64,000 nt of DNA, from the NCBI GenBank assembly GCA_016617785.1, contig JADILM010000011.1, forward strand, positions 496,001 to 560,000, in the 5' to 3' direction. Positions 51,401 through 62,877 of the stretch are shown here, piece after piece. The notes under the pieces are model-generated. The model saw only the letters and a program-made list of their open reading frames with translations, did no database searches and had not been told where the DNA came from. Positions within the stretch are counted from its first letter, which is position 1; the number at the start of each line of letters is the position of its first letter. The position numbers and the translations under genes were made by a program. This DNA comes from Sporobolomyces roseus (Eukaryota; Basidiomycota; Microbotryomycetes; Sporidiobolales; Sporidiobolaceae).

Positions 51401-52375
51401 GATCAACTCGACTGACTAGCGTTTTGATCTCGTCCACAGGTTCTTGTCGGATTCCGAAGTGAGCTTCTCTTCTGGTCCTCATTGCCCCCTTCGAAAGCTG
51501 ATGATATCTCCGTTTGTGCTCCGTAGCTCGTCTCATTCCTCCGAGAACTCGACAAGGAATCCTTGTCTTTCGGCGATCTCGAAGCAGTCCTCCTCTTTGG
51601 CTTACGAAACGACGGTCTCACTCTCCTCTCAAACTACGTCGACCGAACTTCTGATGTCCAAACCGCTGCACTCGCCTACTCTTTCGTATCGCCCGGTCTG
51701 ATCCGCAACGATTTACGAGTGATCCGGTGGATCGAAACCTACCGTTCACAACTCGACGAATTACAACTCTGGACAGATCGAGCAAAGTTTGATACGGCAC
51801 GAGGAGTACGTGCGAGGGCAGCGATGGAACAGAGTCGATTAGCGGGAAAACCTGCAGAGGCAAACGAAGTTGCGGGAATGTTGAGAAAGATCGCTCCTGC
51901 TCAAATCGTTGTGAGGTGTGGGTTCTGCGCTACGAATGTGGGACCTCAGAGTGCGGTTGGGAGAGCGATGAACGAGTTTGCGAGAGGTGGAATGAGTAAT
52001 GGTGTTGCTGGAAAGGTACGCTCGAAATCACTTTTCGCCTACTCAGTCTCGCACCATTGCTGATTCGTAGGTCGTGGTACCGAGTGTACAGAGCACCTTG
52101 TGTCCTTCATGTAGCAAGCAACTTCCGGCATGTTGTATCTGCTTGACAAGACCTTCGATTCATTCTTTCGAAGTCAACGGTTGTAAGCTCGATTCTCTTT
52201 CTTTTCTTTCCTCCCTTCTTTCACTGATCCAGAGAGCTCCTCGACAGCTTCAATGCTAGCATGGTGTCAACGATGTCGACATGGAGGACACGCGACTCAT
52301 CTCCTCGCCTGGTTCGAACGATCAGACGTTTGTGCAGTCGCAGATTGTAACTGTCAATGTCGGAATGGAGCGTAG
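48440..52375 (+). CDS. SEA4/Mio-like WD40 protein of the SEACAT/GATOR2 complex
   Basis: About 1120 aa. Scaffold-type regulator of TORC1 at the vacuole/lysosome. N-terminal WD40 propeller: LRTFDWYPHSQHNIVAAGLSTGKCLLVKL, LLAVGLEKGR, MANKWLRIYDLR, HDGVVKMWDLRKP. The middle is alpha-solenoid (SFEKSGEYELAAKHAFFSGQLEKSMNYL, LSFGDLEAVLLFGLRNDGL). The C-terminal zinc domain has CPSC, CCICL, WCQRCRHGGHATHLLAWF and CNCQC, matching the Mio RING/zinc-ribbon pair. Introns: 48530-48598, 49788-49857, 50479-50549, 50905-50957, 51068-51132, 51371-51439, 51459-51526, 52016-52070, 52180-52232. The first intron has earlier in-frame acceptors at 48562 and 48574. Exon 7 is 19 nt (51440-51458). Confidence 0.88.
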
Positions 52376-52732
52376 ATTGATCCGAGGGGTATATAGCATT
52401 GTGTGTGGATTGACTACCTTGTTGTTTCAATTACTCTGACCATCTCTTCTCCTGGAAAAAGACTCGAGAGAAGTAGAGAGAGAGGCTACGAATGAGAAAA
52501 CTTTCTTTTGGTTCCAACAAACATGAACAAGGGGTCGTAGTAGAAGTGATGAGAATGATATCGTATCGATCAAAGGAGAGAAAGGTCAAGAGTAACACAA
52601 TGAGCGAAAAGGAAAGAGAAAGAACAAGGGGAGGTAAGGTATAAATCGAGCGAGCGATACAAGATCAGAATAAAGTAACGGAAGAAGTAAAGATACATGA
52701 ACACCAGAGTAGAAGAGACTTGCCGCGAAAGC
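52376..52732. other. convergent intergenic region
   Basis: 357 bp between the stops of the SEA4-like gene and the minus-strand membrane-protein gene. A/G-rich with no convincing open frame; should hold both 3' UTRs. Confidence 0.6.
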
Positions 52733-54210
52733 TTATCGTTCTCCCTTGTCTTGATCATCTCTGACTTTCTCTTTCGTCTCGTCCAACGTCAACCTCGAAC
52801 CACTCGCGACCAATCCAGTACCATGACTAGCTCTCCTACTCTTCAATGAATCCGTCTCATCGTCCAAATCTTCATCTCCCAATTTAGATGCGCTAGAACT
52901 AGCAGTCATCATACTTGATTCTCTCCTCCTCATCTCCCTCTCCAATATCCTCTCCCGATCTATCTCTTCTTGTTCCTCCCTCTCTCGCCTCTCTACTTCA
53001 CTCTCCTCTCCCGCTCGAGTTGTGGTGAATGGTCCAGTGTTTGGGTTTCTTCGAATCGAACGCCGAGATCTAGTCGAGATTCCCGAGTTGGCGCGAGAGA
53101 ACGAAGGGGGTGGTTCAGATGGGTAGAGATGAGGGTTGTGGACGTGAATCGGTGGAGGATAAGTAGGGGTTGAGAGAGATCCTCCTCCTCCAGGTGCATC
53201 TCTTCCTGCTCTCGATAACGCTTCATATTCCGCCGCAGTCGGTAAAGCATCCACTTCGTCCTCCTCCCTCGTATTCGTGGCTGTGGGTTCCACATCCGAC
53301 GATGTAGTAGCAGGATCAAAGAATCCAACTGGAGGAGGTGGAGGAGCGTAAGCTGGTAAACCCGAATCAGCATTATACTGAGGTAAATCCTCTCTCGTTC
53401 CTCCTCCTCCTCTCTCCCTCATTTCCTGCGCTCCGCCTCCTCCTGCACCACCACCACCACCACTCTCCAAATCCTCATCGTCCCATAGATCATCTTGGTC
53501 CCTCTCTCCCAATCTCGTCCCTCCTTCGCCCAACGTCTCCCCAACAGTTTGTCGATTCCTCCTCCTCCTCCTTCTCTCCCTCCTCTGACCCGCCGATGCT
53601 CCATACACGTCCAACTCTCCTCGAGATCGGAGTTCATCAACGTTGATGCGGGCGGGTGGACCAGCGATGTGAAGGTGGAGGGAAGGAATGTGGATCCCGT
53701 TTCGGGGTAAGAAGTAGGCGCGGAAAGAAGGAGAGGCGTAGAAACGTCGGATGTAGAAATATCGTGAGGAGAGAAGGGCGACGAGAACTCCTGCGACTAC
53801 AATTATTGCCAGATAGGTGATCCTGCGAAAAAGGCGAGTCGGAAATCGTTAGCTTTTCTCGCTCTCAGGACCGGGGGCTTGGGAGAATCGTGGGGTTGTA
53901 ATTAACGTGGAGTGTAGAGACGAGGTTTGGGAGGAGGAATGAAAGAGTGGAGAGGGGGTGTGGTCGGGAAGGGTTTGAAAGGGGTTGAATCATAAGGATT
54001 CTTCGGGGATCGTAAAATTGTGTGAGATCGACTTGAATCGACGCCTTCTCTTCGTGTGGCAGTCGAGCGTAGAATGGAGAGAGAGAGAGAGGGAGAGACT
54101 TACCAACTAGTGGTGAAAGCAGCGGTATTCTCGTCGTAGGCATTCTGAGATGCCGAATTGTTGTAATTGTTACTGGTTGTACCAGCGGTAGGACTACCCC
54201 ATCCACTCAT
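52733..54210 (-). CDS. Unknown single-pass membrane protein
   Basis: 399 aa with one intron (53823-54103, 281 bp, long for this window). The short N-terminus (MSGWGSPTAGTTSNN) is polar; one TM helix follows (ITYLAIIVVAGVLVALLSS), then a basic SRYFYIRRFYAS segment, which by the positive-inside rule places the long C-terminus in the cytosol. The C-terminal region is Gly-, Pro-, Arg- and Glu-rich and disordered, with an RRERRRRRRNR patch and a charged Arg/Glu helix. No family recognised. An upstream open segment ending near 54310 (minus) could be a 5' exon, but no splice phase joins it cleanly. Confidence 0.75.
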
Positions 54211-54792
54211 CTTGACATTAGTATCTTGCAAGTGTAAAGAAGGAGAGAGAGAGAGAGGGAAAGAAGAGAGAGAGGAGACCGATGAACTAGTGTGAAAACT
54301 AACCTTGTTGAAATCGAAGTGCCGGAAGTTGTAGAGGAAGCTAATTCTGCGAGTGCCCGAGTTATGCTAGATGGAGCTGCAGTGTTTGCATCCCTCTTTA
54401 CGACGATAGACATCTCTTTTCCGCTTTGGATTGATTCGATTCCGAGGAGATGGAGAATTGACTCGGAGATGAAAGTGATTCGATGTATGCTGAGGGCCTC
54501 CACTAAACTCCGAACGAGATCGGAATGACCGAATCGATGACTTGGGAGGTTGACAGTCGGGTGCTACAGTACGAGGGAAGTCGAAAGTGGGAGAAGTGCG
54601 GGAGTGGAGAGAAGAGAGTGGAGCGAGATTGCCGTGAGGATTTTTGAGTGGTGAGACAGCGATGGGCAAATCTCGTCGAAATCGTACCCATCTTACAAGC
54701 AGTCTTATCAAACGTAACCTCCCAAACGTATCAAATTGCCCAAACCTCCTCCAGTTGAACGACTCGATTTCCTCGTCTCCACAACTCTACAA
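54211..54792. other. divergent intergenic region, membrane protein / PAN3
   Basis: 582 bp. On the minus strand 54330-54450 is open with a donor-like GTTAGT and acceptors near 54215-54235, so a non-coding or alternative 5' exon of the membrane-protein gene is possible. No other feature seen. Confidence 0.4.
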
Positions 54793-57700
54793 ATGGCACC
54801 CTCTTCTTCTGCGGCTATTCCAATAGTACGCCCATCCGACAGCTCATCATCATCTCCCTCTTCTCCTCAACCTCAAGCAGCAGCGAAACCTCCTTCATCT
54901 CCAAACTCGAAGCGTCAGTCTCAACTCTCCTACTTCTCTCTCACTCTAGACTCGTGCTGATGAACAAAAGTACGAGATAGCGTCGACACGAATATGTAGG
55001 AACGCGTTGATTTATGGTAGTTGTAGGTTTCAGGGAAAAGGTTGCACTTTCGATCATCCAGTAAACTCCATCCCCTTCACTTCCTAGACCTTGAACTGAC
55101 GCGTGTGGCTCTCTCAGGCACCTCCATCAGCTCCCGCTAGTCCTGCACCTCCGTGAGTACGATTGCAAATACGATCAGATGGATATCCCCTCATCTACTT
55201 TTCATTCCTGTCCCACAGTTCCGCTAGTGCTCTTTCAGTAGCTAGTGCAGCGAATGCAGCTGTGTTCGTTCCTGGAGGGGGACCATCGGCAACTCCTTCA
55301 ACCGCGACTTCTCCAGCTGTAACTGCTTTGACTACAGGTGCTGCAGAATTCGTTCCGAGAAGAACCGTCACGCGAGTCTCCCTCTCCAGGTTCACTCCTT
55401 ATTGAACGAAAGGACTGAATGATTTGTTGGGAGAGAATTCACAGACCTGCGCTATCGGAAGATGCAGCTTTCTTTACTCCTGCTGGGAATGGATCGCAAC
55501 CTCAACACCAACAACAAGATCAATCTTACGATCAACAGAACGAGGGACAGCAGCAGCAACAACAAGAAGGATTAGCAGAATATTACCAACAAGCTTTAGA
55601 TCTCGTAATTTCTCACTTTCTCGCTTGCCTCCCTCCCTTTCTCCCGTTCACCTCCTTTTTCGATCGATGTAGAACGCTTCAGAGTATCGACAAACTCCCG
55701 ATTCGAACCCTTATGCGAACCCTTACTCGCATTCGTTGGCTCCACCAGGTCAGAATGGATTACCAGGAGTAGGAGGAGGTCAGAGTGCTGCTGCACAAGC
55801 TGCGGCAGAGGCGGCTTACTACAACAATGGGATGCATTTGGGAGGTCCTCATCATGCTGGAATGGGTTTCCCTCCTACTAGACAACCTGTGAGCGAAGAA
55901 TTTCTACTGCTTTTCCGCTTTCCGAAGAGAAACTGAGAGATGCTGTGACTTCCTTCCCTACACAGCTACAATATCACTTGTATCACCCTTTACCTTCTAC
56001 GCGACCTCACCATCCTCACTCTGCCATCTCTCGATCCAATCAAGCCCACTCACCAACAACCACATTTTTCCTCCCACCCTCACTCCACATCTCCTTGACT
56101 CAAAAATCCGAAGCTACTCAATCTTCCCTCCCCGACCTCTCCCTCCCCGAAGAAGTTTCAGGCTACACTTCTTTGACACCGCTCGATTCAACCTCGTCGA
56201 ACCCGGGAGGAGGTGGGTGGGGTGGGTACAAAGGAACTGTGTATAAAGGTTGGAAAGAAGGGGAAGGGAGGTGCTATGTGTTGAGGAGGATTGAAGGGTT
56301 TAGGTTGAGTCATGAGGCGGCGATTGCACAAGTTGAGAAATGGACTAGGGTTAGACATCCTGGATTAGTGGGTGTTAGAGAAGCTTTCACGACTAGAGCT
56401 TTCGGTGATCAATGTGAGTTCTCTCGATTTCTCTAGAAAACAGGTCACTCCGAGAAACACTGACTGATAGAAAAAACGCACCTTTAACAGCAATTATCTT
56501 CGTATATGATTTTCATCCATGTTCTCAAACTCTCTTCGAAGCTCACCTCTCACCCTCTGCAACACTCCCTCCCAACCCGTGGTCGACTCCCTCTCCATTA
56601 ACCCACACTCCTTTCCGAGGTCCCCGTTCCTCCCCTCACCCTTCCTCAACTCCCTCTGGAGGAGGAGGAAACAATACTACTTCGACTCCACCGCCAACGC
56701 TGCCCGAACGAGTACTCTGGAGTTATATTGTACAAATCGGAAGTGCTTTGAAATGTGTACACCAGAACGGGTTGGCGATGCGTTCGATCGAGGTCTCTAG
56801 GGTACTCGTTACGGGTAAGAACCGAGTTAGATTAGGTGGAGCTGGGATCATGGATTGTTTGAATTGGGACGGAGGTCAAAACGTAGCTGCATTTCAAGTA
56901 AGCCCCCCCTCTCTCTCTCTCTCTCTCTCTTTCACCTCTCGAATTCTCGCTGATGAGTTAAGGAAAGGAAACACAGCAAGAGGATCTTTTGTCATTTGGA
57001 AAGCTCATTATTTCTTTGGCATGTGCTAGTTCGCAAGCCGTTCACAATCTACCGAAATCAGTCGATCACATCTCGAGGATGTATAGTCCAGATTTGAAGA
57101 ACGTCGTGTTATATTTATTGAGTAAACCGGGTCCGAGGAAGACTGTCGAGGAAGTAATGGCTTTGATGGCGACTAGGGTTGTCGATGAATTGAATTCGAG
57201 TTTAGTGTATGTTCTCTCTCTCTCTCTCTTTCAGAGACGACTGCTGACGATTCCGTTGAGACGTACAGTGCGGAAGATACGATTGAGAGGGAGTTGATGA
57301 GGGAATTGGAGAATGGTCGATTAGTGAGATTGTTGTGTAAATTCGGTTTCATCAATGAACGACCCGAGTACGTCCTTTCCCTCCCTCCCTCCCCTCTCTC
57401 TCCCACCTCATCACTCTCATCCTTCCTGACACTCGATCACGACGATATAGGTTCGATCATGATCCTCGATGGGCCGAAACGGGAGACAGATATTTGATCA
57501 AATTATTCAGGGATTTCGTTTTCCATCAAGTGGATGAATCTGGTCGACCCGTTACAGACTTGTCGCATGTCTTGACCCAACTGAACAAACTCGATAGTGG
57601 AGTCGAAGAGAAATTGATGCTCGTTAGTAGGGACGAAGGAAGTTGTTTAATCGTTAGTTATCGAGAGGTAAGTTTCATTTCAAACTCGGTTGTTGTGAAA

Positions 57701-57794
57701 AGAAGGATACGAGGCTGATATGCTTGGGAGAGAGGGTGTACAGTTGAAGAATGCGATTGAAGGTGCTTATGCTGATTTGAGTAGAACGGGATGA
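54793..57794 (+). CDS. PAN3: PAN3, regulatory subunit of the PAN2-PAN3 poly(A) nuclease
   Basis: 744 aa. It recruits PAN2 to poly(A)-binding protein for mRNA deadenylation. Ser/Pro/Ala-rich start, then a CCCH zinc finger ([24 protein letters not shown]-x8-C-x5-C-x3-H), a disordered Gln-rich region, then the pseudokinase ([80 protein letters not shown]) and the C-terminal coiled coil/knob ([43 protein letters not shown] split across exons). Introns: 54914-54980, 55061-55117, 55153-55218, 55390-55444, 55605-55672, 55889-55965, 56414-56490, 56898-56976, 57207-57268, 57368-57450, 57668-57743. All exons sum in frame. Confidence 0.95.
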
Positions 57795-58013
57795 GAGGAA
57801 AGGAGGAGACGACGAAGAAAAAGTTAGTGGAGAGACTTGAAACTTTTGCAAAAACAGCGTAAAATTCACCCTATTCTGGAGAGTTACGAGCTTCATCGAA
57901 AGTAGTCAGCAACCGTGAACAGAGAAGAGAAAATGTAGACGTTTTCAAACTTGCGCGAATCCACTTGGACGAAAAGTGTCCACTTCGCTCTTCATCATTT
58001 TTCAGCTTGTTCG

Positions 58014-61000
58014 ATGTCTCGTCCAAGTAGTAGGGCGAGCTCGCCATCATTACCACTACAATCGACTTCGATGCTACCCTCTCAAGCACCTACGAGTGAA
58101 GGAGAAGGAGGTTCACTCCCCATTTCACCTAGTTCTACTCCTCCATCTCTCTCCTCGCCTTCTGCCTCTCCACCTTGCCAGAGCCTGACAGCAGAATCAA
58201 CAACTTATCAACAACCACCACCGACTTACTACCCACCCTGGTTGAGACAACAGCAACAGCAACTCGCACCAACGAATTCAGATCCAATATATCAAAACGC
58301 ACCTATCCTGTCAGAGTATTTGGAAACCAGCTTCGTTCCAAGTGTAGTACCACAACCGGAAGAGTATGCAGAGAAGGAAAAGGCGAGACAGTTCTTGGAA
58401 GGGTTGGCGAAACAGGTTTGTGGGAATAACGTAAAATTGCTACCATTCGGGTTAGTCACGACCTACTCTCGAGGACCTCTAGTCTCTATCGATTTCCAAG
58501 GAGCTGATGAATCGAATGAGGACGAACGGCAGTTCAATGGCGAATGGATTTGCTTTGAAGGCTTCGGGTGAGTCTTTACTTCTCAAGGCTACCACTCTGT
58601 ACCGAGACGAACTAACATTGTATCGTCAACGTACAGACATGGATCTGTGCTGCTTCTTGGACAAAGATGCGCCATCTCGAGCACCATCAGAGTTAGTCGA
58701 ACTGTTAGGAGGTTTAATCGAAAGAGGTACGTCTGTCTTCTCACGTCCTTTCCTTGTCAGACCATCCTGAGCTGAACTTCATCGTCCGCTCGCAAACAAT
58801 GATAGAAACGAACTTTTACGTCAAGATGTTACCTCGAGCGCGAATACCAATCATCAAATTAACGATGCCTTCGACCCCAACGATTCCAGATGGAATGGCT
58901 TGTGATATCGGGTTCGAAAATAGGTTGGCATTGGAGAATACTAGGTTATTACTTACTTATGCTATGGTGGATCCTAGACTGCGGCATTTGGTTCTATTTC
59001 GTGCGTTTTTTTTTTTTACTTTTCCATCGAATCTCCTCCTCCTCAAGTCGGCGGAAAGCTGATTCAGGTTCGAGTAACGAATGCAGTGAAAGTATGGACA
59101 AAGAGGAGAAAGATCAATAATCCATATAGGGGAACGCTGAGTTCATACGGATACGTCTTATTGGTTATTCATTTCCTTTCTCACGTCAAACAACCCGCCG
59201 TCGTTCCGTTCGTTTCTCCTATTTCCCTCTCTTCCGTCAACTACCTCTCACTCCCCGTCTCTCAAACTCTAGTAATCTTCAACGACTCCCAATCCCTTCG
59301 ACGACACCACTCGAAAACCTAACGTACGAAGGACACGATATTGGATTCTTTGACGACATCGATCTGTTACCTTCGGTGTGGCAAGCTCAGAATGGAGAGA
59401 GTACGGGAGAATTGTTGATCGATTTCTTTAGGTACTTTGCCAATACTTTCGATTATACGAAAAGTGTCATTAGTATCAGGAGTGAGAAGGGAACTTTGGG
59501 CAAAGAGGAAAAGGGTTGGAACTCGGATGTAAGCACCTATACTCTTTGTTATCGCGTGCGTGAACGAGGGAACTGATAGGGTGACTTTTGTTGAGGATAG
59601 ATCGAATTTGATCCAGAAATGATTGTTAGAGATTTACATAAACTCTGTATAGAGGTGAGTCGAGCGTCGGTTTCAGCTTCTTCGTCTCTCAAACAAGCTG
59701 AACGCATGTCTCGATCACAGGATCCCTTCGCACTAGATTACAATGTCGCAAGAACGGTCACAAAGGATGGACTTTACACCGTTCGTTCTCCCCTTTCTCT
59801 CGATCCCTTTTGATCCTCCTGCTCACGATCAGTCTTGATATGATAGATCCGAGGGGAATTCATGCGTGCCGTTCGCATCCTCACGACACCTTTACCTCGG
59901 AATACTCAATCACCAGATCGAGTGACAGCAATCATGAACGATCTCTGTGCCGAACGAGAAGACTTCCTCCTCATGCATCCACCTCCAGATCAACACAAAC
60001 AATCACCGCATTTACAACACCCGCAGCACTCGCACTCGCATCCGCATTCACACACACACTCGCACGCACAACTCTCGCAAATACCAACTCAGCATTCGCA
60101 TCAACTACACCCTCAACCTCCCCTCTCAAAGAGTCCAAGAAGAAGATCTGCTCCGAGTCCTCAACTTCGACCAGCTCCTCCTCAACAACCTCATTCAGCA
60201 GCGATTCACCCTCATCACCCTTCACCGAATCAACAGCAACAGCAGCAGCAGTACTCTCATCTACCGATACAGGGTGGGCAATGGCAGGGACAAGCGAATG
60301 GAGCTGTAGCTGTCGGAGGACCAGGAGTGTCGGTAATAGGAGGAGGAGGAACTGGGGAAGACTCGGGACAAGTTCATCAGGAGAACGGTATTGGAGGAGG
60401 ACAAGTCGAGGGACTGCATCGAATGCCAGTATCGACTCTACATGCGACCCCTCCGCAACATCAACAACCGCAACTGAGAAGACATCTACAACCTCCGACT
60501 TATCCTCGATCAACCCCGACTCTACAACCTTCTTACCATTCTCCCGCACCTTCAGTCACGACTACTGCTCCTCCTTCTGTCGCTTCTTCAACAGCTGGAG
60601 ATTCGCATCACGATCGTAGAACGTCTTGGGATGGTTCTCAAGAACGATATCCAGCAGCGACGACGAACACGAATGGGAACTCTGGAGGAGTACCTGAGAA
60701 GCGACCAATAGCTCCAAATTCTACCGTCAGTGCTTCATCGAGTAGCTACGATCTCCATCGATTCTTCCAGAACCCAGGATCTTCTTCAATGAGTGACGCT
60801 GGAGGTTCTTCAGCTCCTTCCCCTCATGTTCACCCTCGATCGACCGTTTCTCTCACTGCGCCTCCGAGTCCAGATCTCACTCCGACTTATTACGCTTACG
60901 GTGTCGGAGGGCACAACTCGTCTCAATACGTCGGTCGAGCACCTTATCGATACGCTTCTTCGAATTACCCTTCCTCGTCAAACTCTATTCCTCGACACGC

Positions 61001-62453
61001 GACCTCTGTTCCACGGAATCCTCACACCTCTCACCACGCCTACATGAATCCTTACGCCCCTGCTCCCCTTCCCGCTTACCCACTCAACTCCTCCACCATC
61101 TCCGGTACCTCGACTCCTCCAATTCAATCCCAATCCCAGCAATCTCAACAATCTCCTTATCCACCTTACCCTCTCTCTTCCGTCCCTTCTTCTCCAGTAC
61201 CCGCTCCCATCTTCCCCGCTGAACATCGAGAACAAATCGCTCTTGAAAACAGCATCACTTTCGGAAATTTCCCTGAACTGTTACCTCTACCGTCTTACGC
61301 TCATTACCACGCTTCAGGAGGAAGTGCAGCTTATTTGAGTGGGAGTGGTGGATGGGGTGTCAATCCTTATGGAATGAGTTCGGGCTCACAAGGTGGGAAG
61401 TTGGCGAGACGGACAAGCGGTGGAGGAGGAGGTTACGAAACTGTGCCGACATCGAGAGGAGTCAGGAGAAGTTTCGGATTGTCAGGGGAAGAGGACGATG
61501 ATGTTACTGAAGAGGACGAGGGAGAAGGGGATGAAGATGGATTTGAACTCGATGATGGAGGAGGAGATTACGATTCTTCGTCGAGAGGGAGAACGACCCT
61601 CGTCAATGGAGGATCTGGATCGACTCCTCATCATCCGACACCTCTGGAACATCTCAGTCACGTAATGATGGCCCCCGTCGATAGGAACTCGAGGCTTAGA
61701 GGTAGGAGTGTACCTCATACGAGAATGGGCCCGGATGGGAGGGAGAGTATCTTGTTTGGAGCGATAGAAGTCACTTTACCTAGACCCGAGGATGTCGAGG
61801 CTGCTGAACGTGAAGAAGAGGAGGAACAAGAAGAAGAGAAGAGACGGTTAGAAGCAGATGGAGAGGAGGAGAAAGACTTCTCGGAGGAAGTACGGATAGC
61901 GAGGGAGATGGAAGAGGAATCGGAAATCGCCAATTTGGGACCCTCTCCACCTAGCGAGACTCTCTCGGAGGCACCGACGACGGACGATATCCCGCCGAGA
62001 TCCCTCGAATCAATTCTTCCCACTTTCACTACGAGTCCTCCAACTCCAGCGAAACCCGTCGAACGATATGCTTGGAGACCGCTGTCCCCTCTATTCAACT
62101 CTGCTCCCGCCGCTCCTCCCTCCTTGGACGAGGATGATCTCGATCTCGATCGAACTCCTCGACCAGCTTCACCAACTCTTCTTCCAAACGGTTTACCTCC
62201 AAATTCTCCTCCTCGAATTCCCTTGTCGGTTTCTTCAGACTCTTCCAACATCTCTACTCCTTCTTCGTCACCTTCGATCGACGACAGTCCACGGAACCTA
62301 ACGAATGGTCTCTCCCTCTTATCGATGGATTCGGGCACTTCTTCCCCTCGTTCGAAACACGCCGCGAAACGAGCTCGACAGAACGAACGCAAAAAGGCGA
62401 GCGCGACTACTACTGCTACACCACTAGCTACAACTTCGACGAGTATGGTTTGA
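58014..62453 (+). CDS. Cid1-type non-canonical RNA nucleotidyltransferase with long disordered tail
   Basis: 1284 aa. Template-independent poly(A)/poly(U) polymerase family. Catalytic core at about residues 130-440: LPFGSMANGFALKASDMDL (GS motif and the two first Asp), third Asp in ACDIGFENRLALENTRLL, KVWTKRRKINNPYRGTLSSYG, VVPNLQRLP, STGELLIDFFRYFANTFDY (PAP-associated domain), and IEDPFALDYNVARTVTKDGLY. In S. pombe Cid1 the matching loop has His336, which favours UTP; here it is Tyr. Introns: 58451-58532, 58568-58636, 58727-58805, 59001-59086, 59208-59272, 59529-59600, 59655-59720, 59781-59846. The GS-motif exon is 35 nt. The last exon codes about 865 residues of His/Gln/Pro/Ser-rich then acidic disorder, much longer than Cid1 itself (about 400 aa). 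Confidence 0.9.
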
Positions 62454-62877
62454 AGAAGGAGAGAGAAGAGGTCGCAAACTACTTTGTTCGTTAAACTTTT
62501 TTTCGCATATTTCGCATACCTCGTTTCTGTCGTTGGATTCGCCTATCTCTCCTACTTAGTATTCCCCCTTCTCTCTCTCTCTCTCTCTCTCTTTTCCTCC
62601 AGACTCTTTTCGCTCTTTCAAGTTCTCGTTTCTATCAGTCGTTCCTTTTTCGTTCGTTCTGAATCTTTCCCATCTAAATGTTGTAATTATTACGTACGAT
62701 GTGCATATTAGTCTCTCTCGATGCAGTGAGCTGTTCGATTCCACGTTTTCCCTCTGCGGAATGACACGTATTCTGAAATTTGGACTTAGCGAAATTTCAT
62801 CAGAGATCCTTCCTTCTCTCTCCTCTCTTCACCTCGCTTCTACTCCAACCCAGCCGACCGAGCGGCTTCCTTCAATC
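62454..62877. other. intergenic: Cid1-like 3' end / LHS1 promoter
   Basis: 424 bp. A CT repeat (62573-62592) and T-rich stretches mark the likely 3' UTR; the 100 bp before 62878 are CT-rich. ACGT-core motifs near 62741 and 62767 (CCACGTTT, ACACGTAT) vaguely resemble unfolded-protein-response sites, without strong support. Confidence 0.4.

Noticed and set aside
54330..54503. Extra 5' coding exon for the minus-strand membrane protein
   Set aside because: Donor GTTAGT is in phase 2, and every nearby acceptor then gives a stop or the wrong frame, so the ATG at 54210 was kept.
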